Below the pieces are notes generated by a model. The model saw only the letters and a list, made by a program, of their open reading frames with translations, was not told the DNA's origin and searched no databases. A program made the translations under genes and the position numbers. DNA of 64,000 nt from Chryseobacterium mulctrae (lineage in GTDB: Bacteria; Bacteroidota; Bacteroidia; Flavobacteriales; Weeksellaceae): NCBI RefSeq assembly GCF_006175945.1, contig NZ_VAJL01000001.1, positions 3,977,001 through 4,041,000 of the forward strand. Direction: 5' to 3'. Below, one piece after another: positions 34,047 through 43,120 of the stretch; the stretch's first letter is position 1; each line of letters opens with the position of its first letter.

Positions 34047-34877
34047 ATGGAAAATTTACTAAAAAAAATCAGCCTATTTCAGTTCCTCTTGATTGCAGTC
34101 ACTGTGTTTGGACAATTGAGTGTAAAGAGATTGAATGACCCTTCCATTGTTGCCCAGCATAAAAGAATGGTCTTTCAAGATTGGGGAGACTGGCGTCCTT
34201 ATCCAAAATACTTTTTAGGTATTCAAACCAATTTTGCCTACGCGACGGTTTGGGGAATGTGGGCACCGAAGATCAACAGGGATTATAAAGACGGTGAAGA
34301 TATTCGACCATTAAAACCTACTGGGGTGCAAAATCAGAGATTCTCTCAATTGAAGTTTCAGGAGGAAGAAGCAAAAAAAATAAAGGCAGCTTCAGATACC
34401 ATTCATAAAAGAAGTGTTCAGGATTTTGCCCATTGGACTTCCGCTACGGTCGATGCCGATCCTCTTTGGCTTTTGTATTATAAACGAATGCTAAGACCCA
34501 TTACCGAGTTCCCTGATATACCACAAAATTTTATCGAGTGGCGACTGAAAGACCAGCAAACCTTTGAAACACTCAGCTCAACAGGAACATTAAAAAGACT
34601 TCAGGAAGAACTGGATTTAATCAAAGAAAAATATTCAATGTCCCGGTCTATGGATATGCCAAGGGGAAAACGGTTCATTATGTATCACGAAACCCTTATC
34701 AAATGGAGAAAGTTTGTAAGGGAATTAAGGAAGCACAATAATAAGACAACACTTCTTACAGATTATAAAAACATTTTAAAGAACCATTCAAATTATGCTT
34801 TACCACAAGCTTGGGCTCCGGCATCAGACCAGCAAATTGTTCAAAATATGATGAATCATTATAAACACCGATTTTAA
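34047..34877 (+). CDS. Secreted transfer-operon protein, family member 4 by C-terminal tail
   Basis: This 276-aa protein has a signal peptide (LFQFLLIAVTVFGQ) and a Trp/Tyr-rich region, DWGDWRPYPKYFLGIQTNFA and VWGMWAPKINRDYKDG. It is not obviously homologous to members 1-3 except at the end, SDQQIVQNMMNHYKHRF, which repeats the same tail pattern. It lies 5 bp after member 3 and 2 bp before traJ. It may be a channel or outer-membrane associated protein. No family is recognised. Confidence 0.62.
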   Translation: MENLLKKISLFQFLLIAVTVFGQLSVKRLNDPSIVAQHKRMVFQDWGDWRPYPKYFLGIQTNFAYATVWGMWAPKINRDYKDGEDIRPLKPTGVQNQRFSQLKFQEEEAKKIKAASDTIHKRSVQDFAHWTSATVDADPLWLLYYKRMLRPITEFPDIPQNFIEWRLKDQQTFETLSSTGTLKRLQEELDLIKEKYSMSRSMDMPRGKRFIMYHETLIKWRKFVRELRKHNNKTTLLTDYKNILKNHSNYALPQAWAPASDQQIVQNMMNHYKHRF

Positions 34878-34879
34878 AA

Positions 34880-36109
34880 ATGAATAAAACAACCTTATTA
34901 TTTTGCCTTTTGACAATATTACTGCCAATTATTGGCTTCGCCCAGACAGACGGCGATTACAGTAATCTACTCCAATTTTTAAAAGGAGACGGGGCTTTTG
35001 AGAACTGGTTTATGGAAGTTTTTACAAAGCTGGATAATAGCGTACAAGATAGTGCTGCCGGTTCTGCTTTGGTAGGAAAAGCAATAGGCGGTTTAGGCGC
35101 TCTTATGTACCTCGGGTATATGGGTTGGCAAATGGCCGCCGGAGACAGGGAGTGGGAAATCACACCGATGCTGAAGCCCATTCTTATAGGATTTACCCTT
35201 GTTTACTGGAGCGGATTTGTCAGTATGATTCAGGCACCATTTGAGGCGATTGCCGAACCCGGAATTTCAATTTTCAGTGAGATAGAATCGGAAGTCAATG
35301 ATTTAAGGATCGAGAGATTTAAGAAGCAGCAACAATTATTAGATGCTGTCATTAAATTAAAGGCGGAAGAAGATGCCAAACAGGAAGTCATTGAGAGTAC
35401 TACTGAAGATGCGGATGATTCGTGGTATGACATCAGCGAAGGATTGGATAAACTCATTCAGCCCATCAAGGAATGGTCGATAAGAATGGAGTTCCAAATG
35501 CAAAAATTAGTAGCAGAACTCATTGAATTTTGTTGTCTTTCCATTCTTAGGATTTGTGTATATCTCATTTTCTTCATTCAAAAAATATGGTCTTACATTT
35601 TAATTATTTTGGGACCGATAGCTGTTGGAATGGCTCTTATTCCCGGATTTGAAAATTCATTATACAGTTGGGTCTCAAAATTCATCAACATTAATCTTTA
35701 CACTTTTGTTGCCTACACGATCATCAACATCGGTCAGCAATTGATTGCTTCCGGTTATACAATGGAGATCGAAAGGTATGATACCTTATTATCCAATGGA
35801 ACCATTACCAACTTAGACGCTTTAATGGTCTATGTGAGTAATTCGGGAATGATCTATAACCAGCTCTTTACTTGTGTTGCCTATGTTGTTACGGGAATCG
35901 GAGTACTAATGACCCCAACCATTGCAGACAGTATTGTTTCAGCAGGAGGGGCTGGAGCAATGACGAAAATGAAAAGTGCCGCAGGAAAAATGGCGAGTAG
36001 TGCTAAAACAGCAATATTGGCTGCCAAAACAGGAGGTGCTTCAGTAGCAGCAAGCGCAGCAGGTTCCGCTTCGGGAAGAGTTCAGAAAGCGATGAAAAAC
36101 GGAAAATAA
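34880..36109 (+). CDS. traJ: Conjugative transposon protein TraJ (VirB6-like)
   Basis: This 409-aa polytopic protein has a signal peptide ending IIGFAQ, about five to seven hydrophobic segments (for example LGALMYLGYMGWQM, LSILRICVYLIFFI and ILIILGPIAVGMALI) and a C-terminal Ala/Gly/Ser/Lys-rich tail. A charged helix of about 50 residues follows the third segment. The gene order traG-(small genes)-traJ-traK-traM-traN and the WSYILIILGPIAVGMALIPG motif identify it as the TraJ/VirB6-like inner-membrane scaffold of the channel. Confidence 0.85.
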   Translation: MNKTTLLFCLLTILLPIIGFAQTDGDYSNLLQFLKGDGAFENWFMEVFTKLDNSVQDSAAGSALVGKAIGGLGALMYLGYMGWQMAAGDREWEITPMLKPILIGFTLVYWSGFVSMIQAPFEAIAEPGISIFSEIESEVNDLRIERFKKQQQLLDAVIKLKAEEDAKQEVIESTTEDADDSWYDISEGLDKLIQPIKEWSIRMEFQMQKLVAELIEFCCLSILRICVYLIFFIQKIWSYILIILGPIAVGMALIPGFENSLYSWVSKFININLYTFVAYTIINIGQQLIASGYTMEIERYDTLLSNGTITNLDALMVYVSNSGMIYNQLFTCVAYVVTGIGVLMTPTIADSIVSAGGAGAMTKMKSAAGKMASSAKTAILAAKTGGASVAASAAGSASGRVQKAMKNGK

Positions 36110-36132
36110 CCTTTAAAAAATACCAAAACAAA

Positions 36133-36747
36133 ATGCTTATCAAAAATATAGAACAAAGAATCAAGATCAACAAGGTCGTTTCATTATCTGCCATTGCTTT
36201 TGCTGTTTTCATTGTTATTGCGGGATTTTTTTTTGCATACAGAATGATCGAGGATTCCAGAAAATCAATTTACATTTTAGACAATGGCGTTCCGGTTCTT
36301 GCCAAGCAGACTGATGTCCTGCTGAACCGACCTGTTGAATATAAAGCTCAAATTGAATTATTCCACAGATTGTTTTTCACACTCGCTCCCGATGATACCT
36401 ATATCAAGGATAATATTCAAAAGTCATTGTATCTTATTGATGACAGCGGAAAAAAGGAATATACGAACCTAAGGGAAAAAGGATTTTACAATCAAATAAT
36501 AGCTTCCAGTTCGATGGTCAGTATCCATACCGATTCGATTACGCTTAGTATGGAACAAAAGAAATTTAGCTTTTTCGGTAAGCAGATGATCACAAGAAAA
36601 TCTTCTGTCATTACGAGGAAGCTCATCACCGAAGGTTTCTTTGAAGACATCATCAGAAGTCCCAATAATCCTCACGGTGTGATTCTTAAAAACTGGCGAA
36701 TCATCAATAACGAGGAACTGTCCAATCAAAATAAAAATTCTTACTAA
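36133..36747 (+). CDS. traK: Conjugative transposon protein TraK (VirB8-like)
   Basis: This 204-aa protein has a single membrane helix near the N-terminus (VVSLSAIAFAVFIVIAGFFF). The periplasmic domain contains VEYKAQIELFHRLFFTLAPD, the typical TraK signature, and later SFFGKQMITRKSSVITRKLI. It corresponds to VirB8, a bitopic assembly factor of the type IV secretion channel. It lies 23 bp after traJ and 1 bp before a small membrane gene. Confidence 0.9.
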   Translation: MLIKNIEQRIKINKVVSLSAIAFAVFIVIAGFFFAYRMIEDSRKSIYILDNGVPVLAKQTDVLLNRPVEYKAQIELFHRLFFTLAPDDTYIKDNIQKSLYLIDDSGKKEYTNLREKGFYNQIIASSSMVSIHTDSITLSMEQKKFSFFGKQMITRKSSVITRKLITEGFFEDIIRSPNNPHGVILKNWRIINNEELSNQNKNSY

Positions 36748-36748
36748 A

Positions 36749-37102
36749 ATGGAAACTACATTAAAACAAAAGGGTCAGAAATGGCTGCAGTGGGCAGTTC
36801 AAAATCCAAAGAAATTCTTCACGTATTCAATGATTCTACTGTCGGTTTCATTTATAGGGTCTCTAATTCAAGGTATCTTTTTCCCTTCCGAAACAGCATT
36901 TAAAATAAGACCTCCGGTTCTCTATTCTAAAAATAAGTCGAGTCAAAATCTATCTGTCAACAATGATAAAGAGATGGAAAAAATAGTACAAGAACTGAAA
37001 ACTTTAAAAGTGAAAAGAGACAAAAACGCACTGAAAAAAGAAGACAGTTTACGAATTGACTACTTGTTCAACCAATACCAAAAATTAAAAAATGGACATT
37101 AA
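36749..37102 (+). CDS. Small bitopic transfer protein (TraL position)
   Basis: This 117-aa protein has one membrane helix (FTYSMILLSVSFIGSLIQGI, residues about 29-48), a short linker, and a coiled-coil-prone C-terminus ending YLFNQYQKLKNGH. It occupies the slot of TraL between traK and traM, and its topology fits, but sequence evidence for TraL is weak. The end overlaps traM by 11 bp. Confidence 0.65.
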   Translation: METTLKQKGQKWLQWAVQNPKKFFTYSMILLSVSFIGSLIQGIFFPSETAFKIRPPVLYSKNKSSQNLSVNNDKEMEKIVQELKTLKVKRDKNALKKEDSLRIDYLFNQYQKLKNGH

Positions 37103-38306
37103 AAAAATAAATTTTAAAGAAAAAAAATATGTTCTGCCTCTTTTGGCTCTGCCATTTCTTTTTCTTTTCGGCTACGTAGGAGCACAGTTTCTCAAAGAAG
37201 ATACTTCTGAAAAAAATAAACCAAAAGAATTGTCACTATCACTCGGCGATACGCAAGATTCCATTATGACCAAAAATGATGCGTATGATGCTTTTTTCAA
37301 AAAAGAGGATAACAGAACGATGCTTGGTGGTTTGGATAAAGAAGAAGATAGTTTATTGAACTATGATGACCAATTGTCACTGGACCAAAAAAGAAAAATT
37401 GACTCCTTAAAAGCAGAAAACGGAAGACAAAACAGATACCAGGCAAAAGAAAATCAATCCTCGTATTACAAACCAAATCAATCACAGAGGGATGACAAAG
37501 ATTACAACAGGTCTTCAGAAATCATTAAAATGTTGAATGACAAATCTTACGGGAACCAAGAAGATAAATACGCAGATACACCAAAAGAAAAGACACAAAG
37601 TGTCCAACCAGACCCTGTAAAATATCTGAAAGAACAAATGCTCGTGATGGATTCTTTAGAAAAATCCCGTGATCCTGAGTACCAAAGTAAACTCGCAGCA
37701 GAACAAAAACTGAAGTCCAATAAAGAGAAAATGGAAGATTTTCTTAATTCAACTTTCAATGTGAGCAAATCCGGAATCAACAGTGGTTTCAATGCTTTCT
37801 ATAAGGAGAAAGAAAACAGCTTTATCAAAGCGGTCATTGACGAAAATAACAAAGGCTTTCTTGGAAGCAGGATTAGGTTCCGATTGTTGGAAGACATCTT
37901 TGTCGGGAACAAAAAAATAATCAAAGGTTCGATATTATACGGACAAATCTCAGGATTTTCAATGCAGAGAGTCAATCTCAACATTGTATCTGTATTCACA
38001 AAAGGAGAAATCTATCCTGTCAATCTTTCGATTTATGATGTTGACGGGATGAAGGGATTGTACGTTCCGCAAAGCGTTTTCAGAGATATGATGCGGGAAA
38101 TGGGAAGTAACTCAGTACAAGGAACTCAGATGGATATGGGCGGAAAAGGATTTTTCTCAAGCATTGGATCCAGCCTGTTTACATCAACATCTAAATCTAT
38201 TGCCAACCTGATCAAAGAAAATAAAGCAAAACTGAAATACAACTCATATGTCTTTTTGATCGACGAAAATCAATTGAAAGATTCACAAAACCAACAAAAA
38301 AAATAA
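37092..38306 (+). CDS. traM: Conjugative transposon protein TraM (VirB10-like)
   Basis: This 404-aa protein has an N-terminal membrane helix (YVLPLLALPFLFLFGYVGAQ) and a long hydrophilic Lys/Asp/Gln-rich linker (residues about 40-225). The C-terminal domain shows LLEDIFVGNKKIIKGSILYG, PVNLSIYDVDGMKGLYVPQ and the FFSSIGSSLF region of the Bacteroides TraM family. The linker spanning the periplasm and the C-terminal beta-domain match VirB10. It connects inner-membrane motor parts with TraN. The junctions on both sides are tight. Confidence 0.9.
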   Translation: MDIKKINFKEKKYVLPLLALPFLFLFGYVGAQFLKEDTSEKNKPKELSLSLGDTQDSIMTKNDAYDAFFKKEDNRTMLGGLDKEEDSLLNYDDQLSLDQKRKIDSLKAENGRQNRYQAKENQSSYYKPNQSQRDDKDYNRSSEIIKMLNDKSYGNQEDKYADTPKEKTQSVQPDPVKYLKEQMLVMDSLEKSRDPEYQSKLAAEQKLKSNKEKMEDFLNSTFNVSKSGINSGFNAFYKEKENSFIKAVIDENNKGFLGSRIRFRLLEDIFVGNKKIIKGSILYGQISGFSMQRVNLNIVSVFTKGEIYPVNLSIYDVDGMKGLYVPQSVFRDMMREMGSNSVQGTQMDMGGKGFFSSIGSSLFTSTSKSIANLIKENKAKLKYNSYVFLIDENQLKDSQNQQKK

Positions 38307-38310
38307 AACA

Positions 38311-39180
38311 ATGAGAACTTTATTATACACCCTTTTAATATTCACAGCTCAATTTTTCACGGCTCAAACTGCAACCAAAGAACAGATTGTTTCCGATTTA
38401 CCTGAGATTGAAATTACCGAAGGCATCAACCTGCATATTATCTCGCCTGAGCCCATTCAGTACGTGGATTTGTCAACAGAAAAACTGACTGGAGATTTGC
38501 CTTCTACAAACATTGCCAGAATAAAGATCACAGACCATCCTGATTCTGACGAGAAAGGAAAAATCAATATACCTTCCGTTTTTGTTAATGGAAATACTAT
38601 TGGGATCATTACCGTTGTCGCACAATCTTTCATTGCACAGTATAAAGTGGTGCATAGAAATCAGGATAACCTCAATACGATTACCAATATTCATATACAG
38701 CCCGAAGCGATGCAGCCTGTAGAATTTGATAAAATGGTGTTCTCTAATCTTGAACTGAGAAAATTTTCGATGGATATTATTCGAAAAAAATCTGAAAAAA
38801 ATCCGATTAGAGAAGAAAAAAATCTAAAACTCAGCTTCCAGCTCAATAATGTCTATGTGATGAGTGCTTATATTTTTTTAGATATGACCATCAAGAATAA
38901 TTCTAATCTGAACTATGATATTGAGGATTTGAAATTCTCCTTGGAAGACAAAAAAATACACAAAGCCACCAATAACCAAAGTGTAGATCTAACACCCATT
39001 TTACAGCTCAATCCGCAGAAACACTTCAGAAAAAATTTCAGGAATATTTATGTTTTCAAAAAATTCACTTACCCAAACAGTAAAGTGATGATGATTCGCT
39101 TGATTGAAGAACAGCTCTCGGGGCGCACCATAGAAATGAAAGTCAACTATTCAGATATTCTGAAAGCAGATACCTTTTAA
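38311..39180 (+). CDS. traN: Conjugative transposon protein TraN (DUF4138, VirB9-like)
   Basis: This 289-aa protein has a signal peptide ending FFTAQ. It is a beta-rich periplasmic protein with EGINLHIISPEPIQYVDLST near the N-terminus and LSFQLNNVYVMSAYIFLDMT in the C-terminal half, as in DUF4138/TraN. VirB9-like: it contacts the outer-membrane end of TraM. It is 4 bp downstream of traM. Confidence 0.9.
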   Translation: MRTLLYTLLIFTAQFFTAQTATKEQIVSDLPEIEITEGINLHIISPEPIQYVDLSTEKLTGDLPSTNIARIKITDHPDSDEKGKINIPSVFVNGNTIGIITVVAQSFIAQYKVVHRNQDNLNTITNIHIQPEAMQPVEFDKMVFSNLELRKFSMDIIRKKSEKNPIREEKNLKLSFQLNNVYVMSAYIFLDMTIKNNSNLNYDIEDLKFSLEDKKIHKATNNQSVDLTPILQLNPQKHFRKNFRNIYVFKKFTYPNSKVMMIRLIEEQLSGRTIEMKVNYSDILKADTF

Positions 39181-39190
39181 TATTAAGACT

Positions 39191-39547
39191 ATGGAAAATT
39201 TTACAGTTATGCTGTGTTTTGCACTGGTGATATTACTATTTACCTACCATTCTGTTGCTATAATTATTATTTATAAAAAACGAAAAGAATTTATCATTGC
39301 CTATAAAAGGGTGTTAAACCTTAAAGATTGGTGTGATAAAATATCTGAAGAGCCAGGTCACTCATACATTATCGAGAGTGTCGAAAAAAGAGGAAATGAA
39401 TTAATAAATAAATTGAATCTGTTGAATGCCAAACTTGTTAAAATACAGGAACATCATAAAAATTTGCAGGAACGGCAACAGAAGCTACACGATAGTTTAC
39501 TGGAAGAACACAAATTACTGAATCAATATTTCGAAAATTATTCTTAA
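39191..39547 (+). CDS. Small membrane coiled-coil protein of the transfer operon
   Basis: This 118-aa protein has an N-terminal transmembrane helix (FTVMLCFALVILLFTYHSVA). The rest is helical and charged, with heptad-like Leu/His/Gln spacing (LVKIQEHHKNLQERQQKLHD), so a coiled coil is likely. Its TAA overlaps the start of the coupling-protein gene as TAATG, suggesting the two act together. No family recognised. Confidence 0.65.
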   Translation: MENFTVMLCFALVILLFTYHSVAIIIIYKKRKEFIIAYKRVLNLKDWCDKISEEPGHSYIIESVEKRGNELINKLNLLNAKLVKIQEHHKNLQERQQKLHDSLLEEHKLLNQYFENYS

Positions 39548-41538
39548 TGCAAGAGCAACAACACCAAATAAAGATCTATGGCTTTCTACAAAAAGCGGTG
39601 TACGCAGTCGTAGCACTCGATTGTGCTTCGCTTTTCTACCTTAATGCCAATGTTCCGGTAGTATCAAACTTGTTGAAAAATTTTTCAAAGTTGAGTTTTA
39701 TCTACCCTCCTATCAATGCCAAATTTGCAACATTGATTCTGATTGGATTAGTGGCTGTCGGAACAAAAGCCAAGAAAAAGAAAGACCTTAATATTAGTAA
39801 AGAGATTATTGCTCCTATGATTTTGGGATTGCTGATGATTTTTTCTTCACTGGTTTGGCAGAATGAGGCAGGAAATGAAAAACTTCCAAGAGTGTTTCCC
39901 GGATTTAATCTCTATCAGGGAATCTATGCAGTTCTTTCTTTTTTAGGGGCAGTTATTCTTCAAATGGGTGCAGATAGTATTTCAAAACTGATGCAGCAGA
40001 AAATGGGAAAAGACCGATGGAATGTAGAGGAAGAATCCTTCGATCAAAACCAGAAGTTAGTGAACACTGATACTTCCATTAACATTCCTTATATCTTCAG
40101 ATATAACAATAAGACATATAAAGGGTATATTAATATTGATCCTTTTAGAGGAACAATGGTCATCGGAACGCCGGGTTCAGGGAAGTCGTTTGGTGTCATC
40201 AATCCTGCCATAAGACAAATGATTGCAAAAGGTTTCTGTCTCTGCATCTACGATTTTAAATTCCCCGATCTAGCACAGATTGCATACTATCATTATTTAT
40301 TGAAAAAAAGTAAGGAAGAAGACTACGATTATAATTTCCACGTCATCAACTTGAACGATGTCGAAAAATCAAAACGAGTAAATCCGTTTCATAAAAAGTA
40401 CATTCAAACTTTGGCAGAAGCCCAGGAAATGGCAGAATCAATGGTGTCCTCTTTACAAAAAGGAGGTTCGAGTTCAGGAGGAGGCTCTGAAGCTTTCTTT
40501 ACCCAATCTGCCATCAATTTTCTTTCGTCCTGCATTTATTTTTTTGCAACATTCGAAAACGGAAAATATTCTGATATGCCGCACATTCTTTCCTTTATGA
40601 ACCGAAGTTACAAAGAAATTTTCGACACGCTTTTTACCAACGAAGAAATTTTCTCTTTGCTTTCACCTTTCAAAACGGCTTATGACAACAAAGCATTTGA
40701 CCAATTGGAAGGACAAATCGGAACACTCAAAATTTTCCTTTCAAGATTGGCAACAAAAGAAAGTTTTTGGGTGTTTTCAGGAGATGAAGTGGAATTGAAG
40801 ATAACCGACAGAGATAATCCTTCCATTATTATTCTGGCTTCAGACCCGGGAACACAGGATATTAATTCGGCCCTTTATTCCTCGGTGTTAAACAGTGCTT
40901 TAAGATTGATCAATTCCAAACACAATTTACCCGGAGGAATTATCGCAGACGAATTTCCGACGATCTATATTCATAAAATTGACAACATCGTAGCTACTGC
41001 AAGAAGTAATAAAATTGCTGTAATGCTTGGGCTTCAGGAAATTCCGCAACTCAGACAATTCTATAAAAAAGAAGTGGCAGACACCATTTCTGCCATTGTT
41101 GGAAATATCCTATCCGGTTCTGCCAGAGACAAAAATACATTGGATTGGCTGGAAAAACTTTTCGGAAAAATTAAACAAAAATCATACTCACAATCCATTT
41201 CGCAGCAAGGAACAACCACCAGTATCAATGAAAAGATGGACAATATGATTCCGGCAGGTAAAATAGCAGCCTTGAAAACCGGAGAAATGGTAGGAATGAT
41301 CGCGCGGGGAGAAGAAAACGCTGCTGAGGAATATAAAACATCTGCAATTAGGGGCAAAATTAATTTGGATATGAAAGCCATTCAAGAGGAAGAAAGCAAC
41401 TATGTGAAAATGCCCTCTTATTATTCTTTTGTGGATAAGAAAGGGGTTAACCGAAAGGAAGAAGTGTTGATGACCAATTTTAGAAAAATCAATAAAGAAG
41501 TGGAACTCATTGTGAATGAAAATATTAAAGCTGCATAA
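39547..41538 (+). CDS. Type IV coupling protein (VirD4/TraG-type ATPase, 'MobC' of Bacteroidetes CTns)
   Basis: This 663-aa protein has N-terminal membrane helices at about 10-160, including FATLILIGLVAVGTK and MILGLLMIFSSLVW. Walker A GTPGSGKSFG is at about residue 207, and a Walker B-like NLPGGIIADEFPTIY at about 460 is followed by ATARSNKIAVMLGLQEIPQL. It links the relaxosome to the channel and pumps DNA. In Bacteroidetes elements it is usually annotated as MobC or a TraM-recognition protein. It is encoded between the coiled-coil gene and the peptidase gene, with a 1-bp gap to the latter. Confidence 0.92.
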   Translation: MQEQQHQIKIYGFLQKAVYAVVALDCASLFYLNANVPVVSNLLKNFSKLSFIYPPINAKFATLILIGLVAVGTKAKKKKDLNISKEIIAPMILGLLMIFSSLVWQNEAGNEKLPRVFPGFNLYQGIYAVLSFLGAVILQMGADSISKLMQQKMGKDRWNVEEESFDQNQKLVNTDTSINIPYIFRYNNKTYKGYINIDPFRGTMVIGTPGSGKSFGVINPAIRQMIAKGFCLCIYDFKFPDLAQIAYYHYLLKKSKEEDYDYNFHVINLNDVEKSKRVNPFHKKYIQTLAEAQEMAESMVSSLQKGGSSSGGGSEAFFTQSAINFLSSCIYFFATFENGKYSDMPHILSFMNRSYKEIFDTLFTNEEIFSLLSPFKTAYDNKAFDQLEGQIGTLKIFLSRLATKESFWVFSGDEVELKITDRDNPSIIILASDPGTQDINSALYSSVLNSALRLINSKHNLPGGIIADEFPTIYIHKIDNIVATARSNKIAVMLGLQEIPQLRQFYKKEVADTISAIVGNILSGSARDKNTLDWLEKLFGKIKQKSYSQSISQQGTTTSINEKMDNMIPAGKIAALKTGEMVGMIARGEENAAEEYKTSAIRGKINLDMKAIQEEESNYVKMPSYYSFVDKKGVNRKEEVLMTNFRKINKEVELIVNENIKAA

Positions 41539-41539
41539 A

Positions 41540-42415
41540 ATGAAAAAACTAAAATACACATTTACATTGATGGCGCTGTTTTACAGCTGCTTATGCTTTG
41601 CCCAATTCAATACGATTACACCAACAATACCGAAAAAATCTGAAAATCCAAAAGTATCAGATAAATCTAATATCGAAGAGCCGGTAAACCAAAAGAAGGC
41701 TAAGAAATCTTGGAAGCAAGTTTTAAATATCACCACAAAATCAGATTTAAAAAATGAAACCAAAGGTTCGACGAAGTGGTTAACGAGTCAAATAGATTCA
41801 CTGAAAACACTGATTAAAGAGTATAACAGTGTAAAAGAAATACGAAAAAATGAGTTTGAAAAACTGAAAGATTCTTTGATGCTGCAAGCACAAAATAGAG
41901 TAGAAGAAACAAACCAAGCATCAAAAAAACAAAACTTTTTTACAACGTATGATTTTGTAGATGAACCGGCAGCATCTTTTTCAAAAATTGTAATGCCCCT
42001 TAAAAACAAAATTACCGTTACATCTCCCTTTGGAACAAGAACGCATCCTTTTTTCGGAACAAAAAAAATGCACAACGGGATTGACTTAAAAGCCAATTAT
42101 GAAAATGTGTATGCTGTAATGGATGGAATTGTTACAGCAACAGGCTGGGATTCTAAAGGTGGGGGAAATTTCATAAAAGTAAAACATTTTAACCGTTTCG
42201 AAACTTCCTATCTGCATCTCTCAGAAATATATTATCGGGCAGGAGAACAAGTAAAAGCAGGCTTTATCATTGGGAAAAGCGGAAACTCAGGAAACTCTAC
42301 AGGTCCACATCTGCATTTTTCGGTGAAAGAATTCGGACAAAGCATCAACCCTTCTCATTTTTTAAATGACATCATAAAAGTAAACAATTTAATAGCAAAC
42401 CATTATGAACACTAA
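41540..42415 (+). CDS. M23-family peptidoglycan endopeptidase
   Basis: I choose the ATG at 41540, which starts a signal peptide (LKYTFTLMALFYSCLCFAQ); an upstream ATG at 41516 would overlap the coupling-protein gene. The 291-aa product has a Lys-rich linker and coiled region, then a LytM/M23 domain with THPFFGTKKMHNGIDLKA (zinc ligands H and D) and STGPHLHFSVKEFG (second HxH motif). It would open peptidoglycan locally for channel assembly, the job done by TraQ or lysozyme-type proteins elsewhere. It overlaps the next gene by 11 bp. Confidence 0.9.
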   Translation: MKKLKYTFTLMALFYSCLCFAQFNTITPTIPKKSENPKVSDKSNIEEPVNQKKAKKSWKQVLNITTKSDLKNETKGSTKWLTSQIDSLKTLIKEYNSVKEIRKNEFEKLKDSLMLQAQNRVEETNQASKKQNFFTTYDFVDEPAASFSKIVMPLKNKITVTSPFGTRTHPFFGTKKMHNGIDLKANYENVYAVMDGIVTATGWDSKGGGNFIKVKHFNRFETSYLHLSEIYYRAGEQVKAGFIIGKSGNSGNSTGPHLHFSVKEFGQSINPSHFLNDIIKVNNLIANHYEH

Positions 42416-43115
42416 TACTTTACCAACAGACGAACTAAAAAAATACGGAATTATTAATGAGGATAATTCTTTCTCTAAAAAGCTAAATATAGAGGATGTT
42501 CAGAAATTTCTGCAAGGATATACCATCGTTGCAGACCACGACAAAAACAGGGCAACTTTTCAGCTTACTGATAATAATACCCAACTGAAGGTCATCCATT
42601 TAGAACGAGACAAAAACCTACCGGAAATACTTAAAAACAGTAAGGACAGAGTTGAATATTCCGATATTCAAAAGGTCTCTAACAATCTGTTGCCGGAGTT
42701 TTCGAAGCTTGAGAAAAAAGCCTTCATTTTCGACAAAGAAACCAGCAAAGTTGTTGAGTTTGACTTCATCAAAAATGCTACGGAGCTTACTGCGATCATT
42801 GCTGATAAAAATGATACGGAAGAACTGAATCGTTATAAAGATGAATTGCTAAAACTGAAAAGTTATCTTTTGGATAAGATAGACCAGTATCCTGAAATAG
42901 CCAAAGAGATTACGAATGATCTCAGCATTGTTTCCAGAGAGATCAATACCGTAAACAGTATAGCGACCAACCACAAACAAATCTCCAAAGCAGACGATTC
43001 CGGCATTCAGCTGAATGTGAACGACCCGGATGTGTATCATGATGCCAATCAAAGAAGCGACGATGACCAGGAGCAAGATGAAGAACTGGAGAAATCAAGA
43101 AGGTTTAGAAGATAA
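42405..43115 (+). CDS. ICE protein of unknown function (236 aa)
   Basis: This soluble, acidic 236-aa protein begins MNTNTLPTDELKKYGIINED and ends in an Asp/Glu- and Arg-rich tail (DDDQEQDEELEKSRRFRR). A helical middle part carries LNRYKDELLKLKSYLLDKID. It overlaps the peptidase gene and is followed 5 bp later by the next unknown gene, so it is part of the long rightward operon. I do not recognise the family. It may act in regulation or in the recipient after transfer. Confidence 0.6.
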   Translation: MNTNTLPTDELKKYGIINEDNSFSKKLNIEDVQKFLQGYTIVADHDKNRATFQLTDNNTQLKVIHLERDKNLPEILKNSKDRVEYSDIQKVSNNLLPEFSKLEKKAFIFDKETSKVVEFDFIKNATELTAIIADKNDTEELNRYKDELLKLKSYLLDKIDQYPEIAKEITNDLSIVSREINTVNSIATNHKQISKADDSGIQLNVNDPDVYHDANQRSDDDQEQDEELEKSRRFRR

Positions 43116-43120
43116 ATAAA

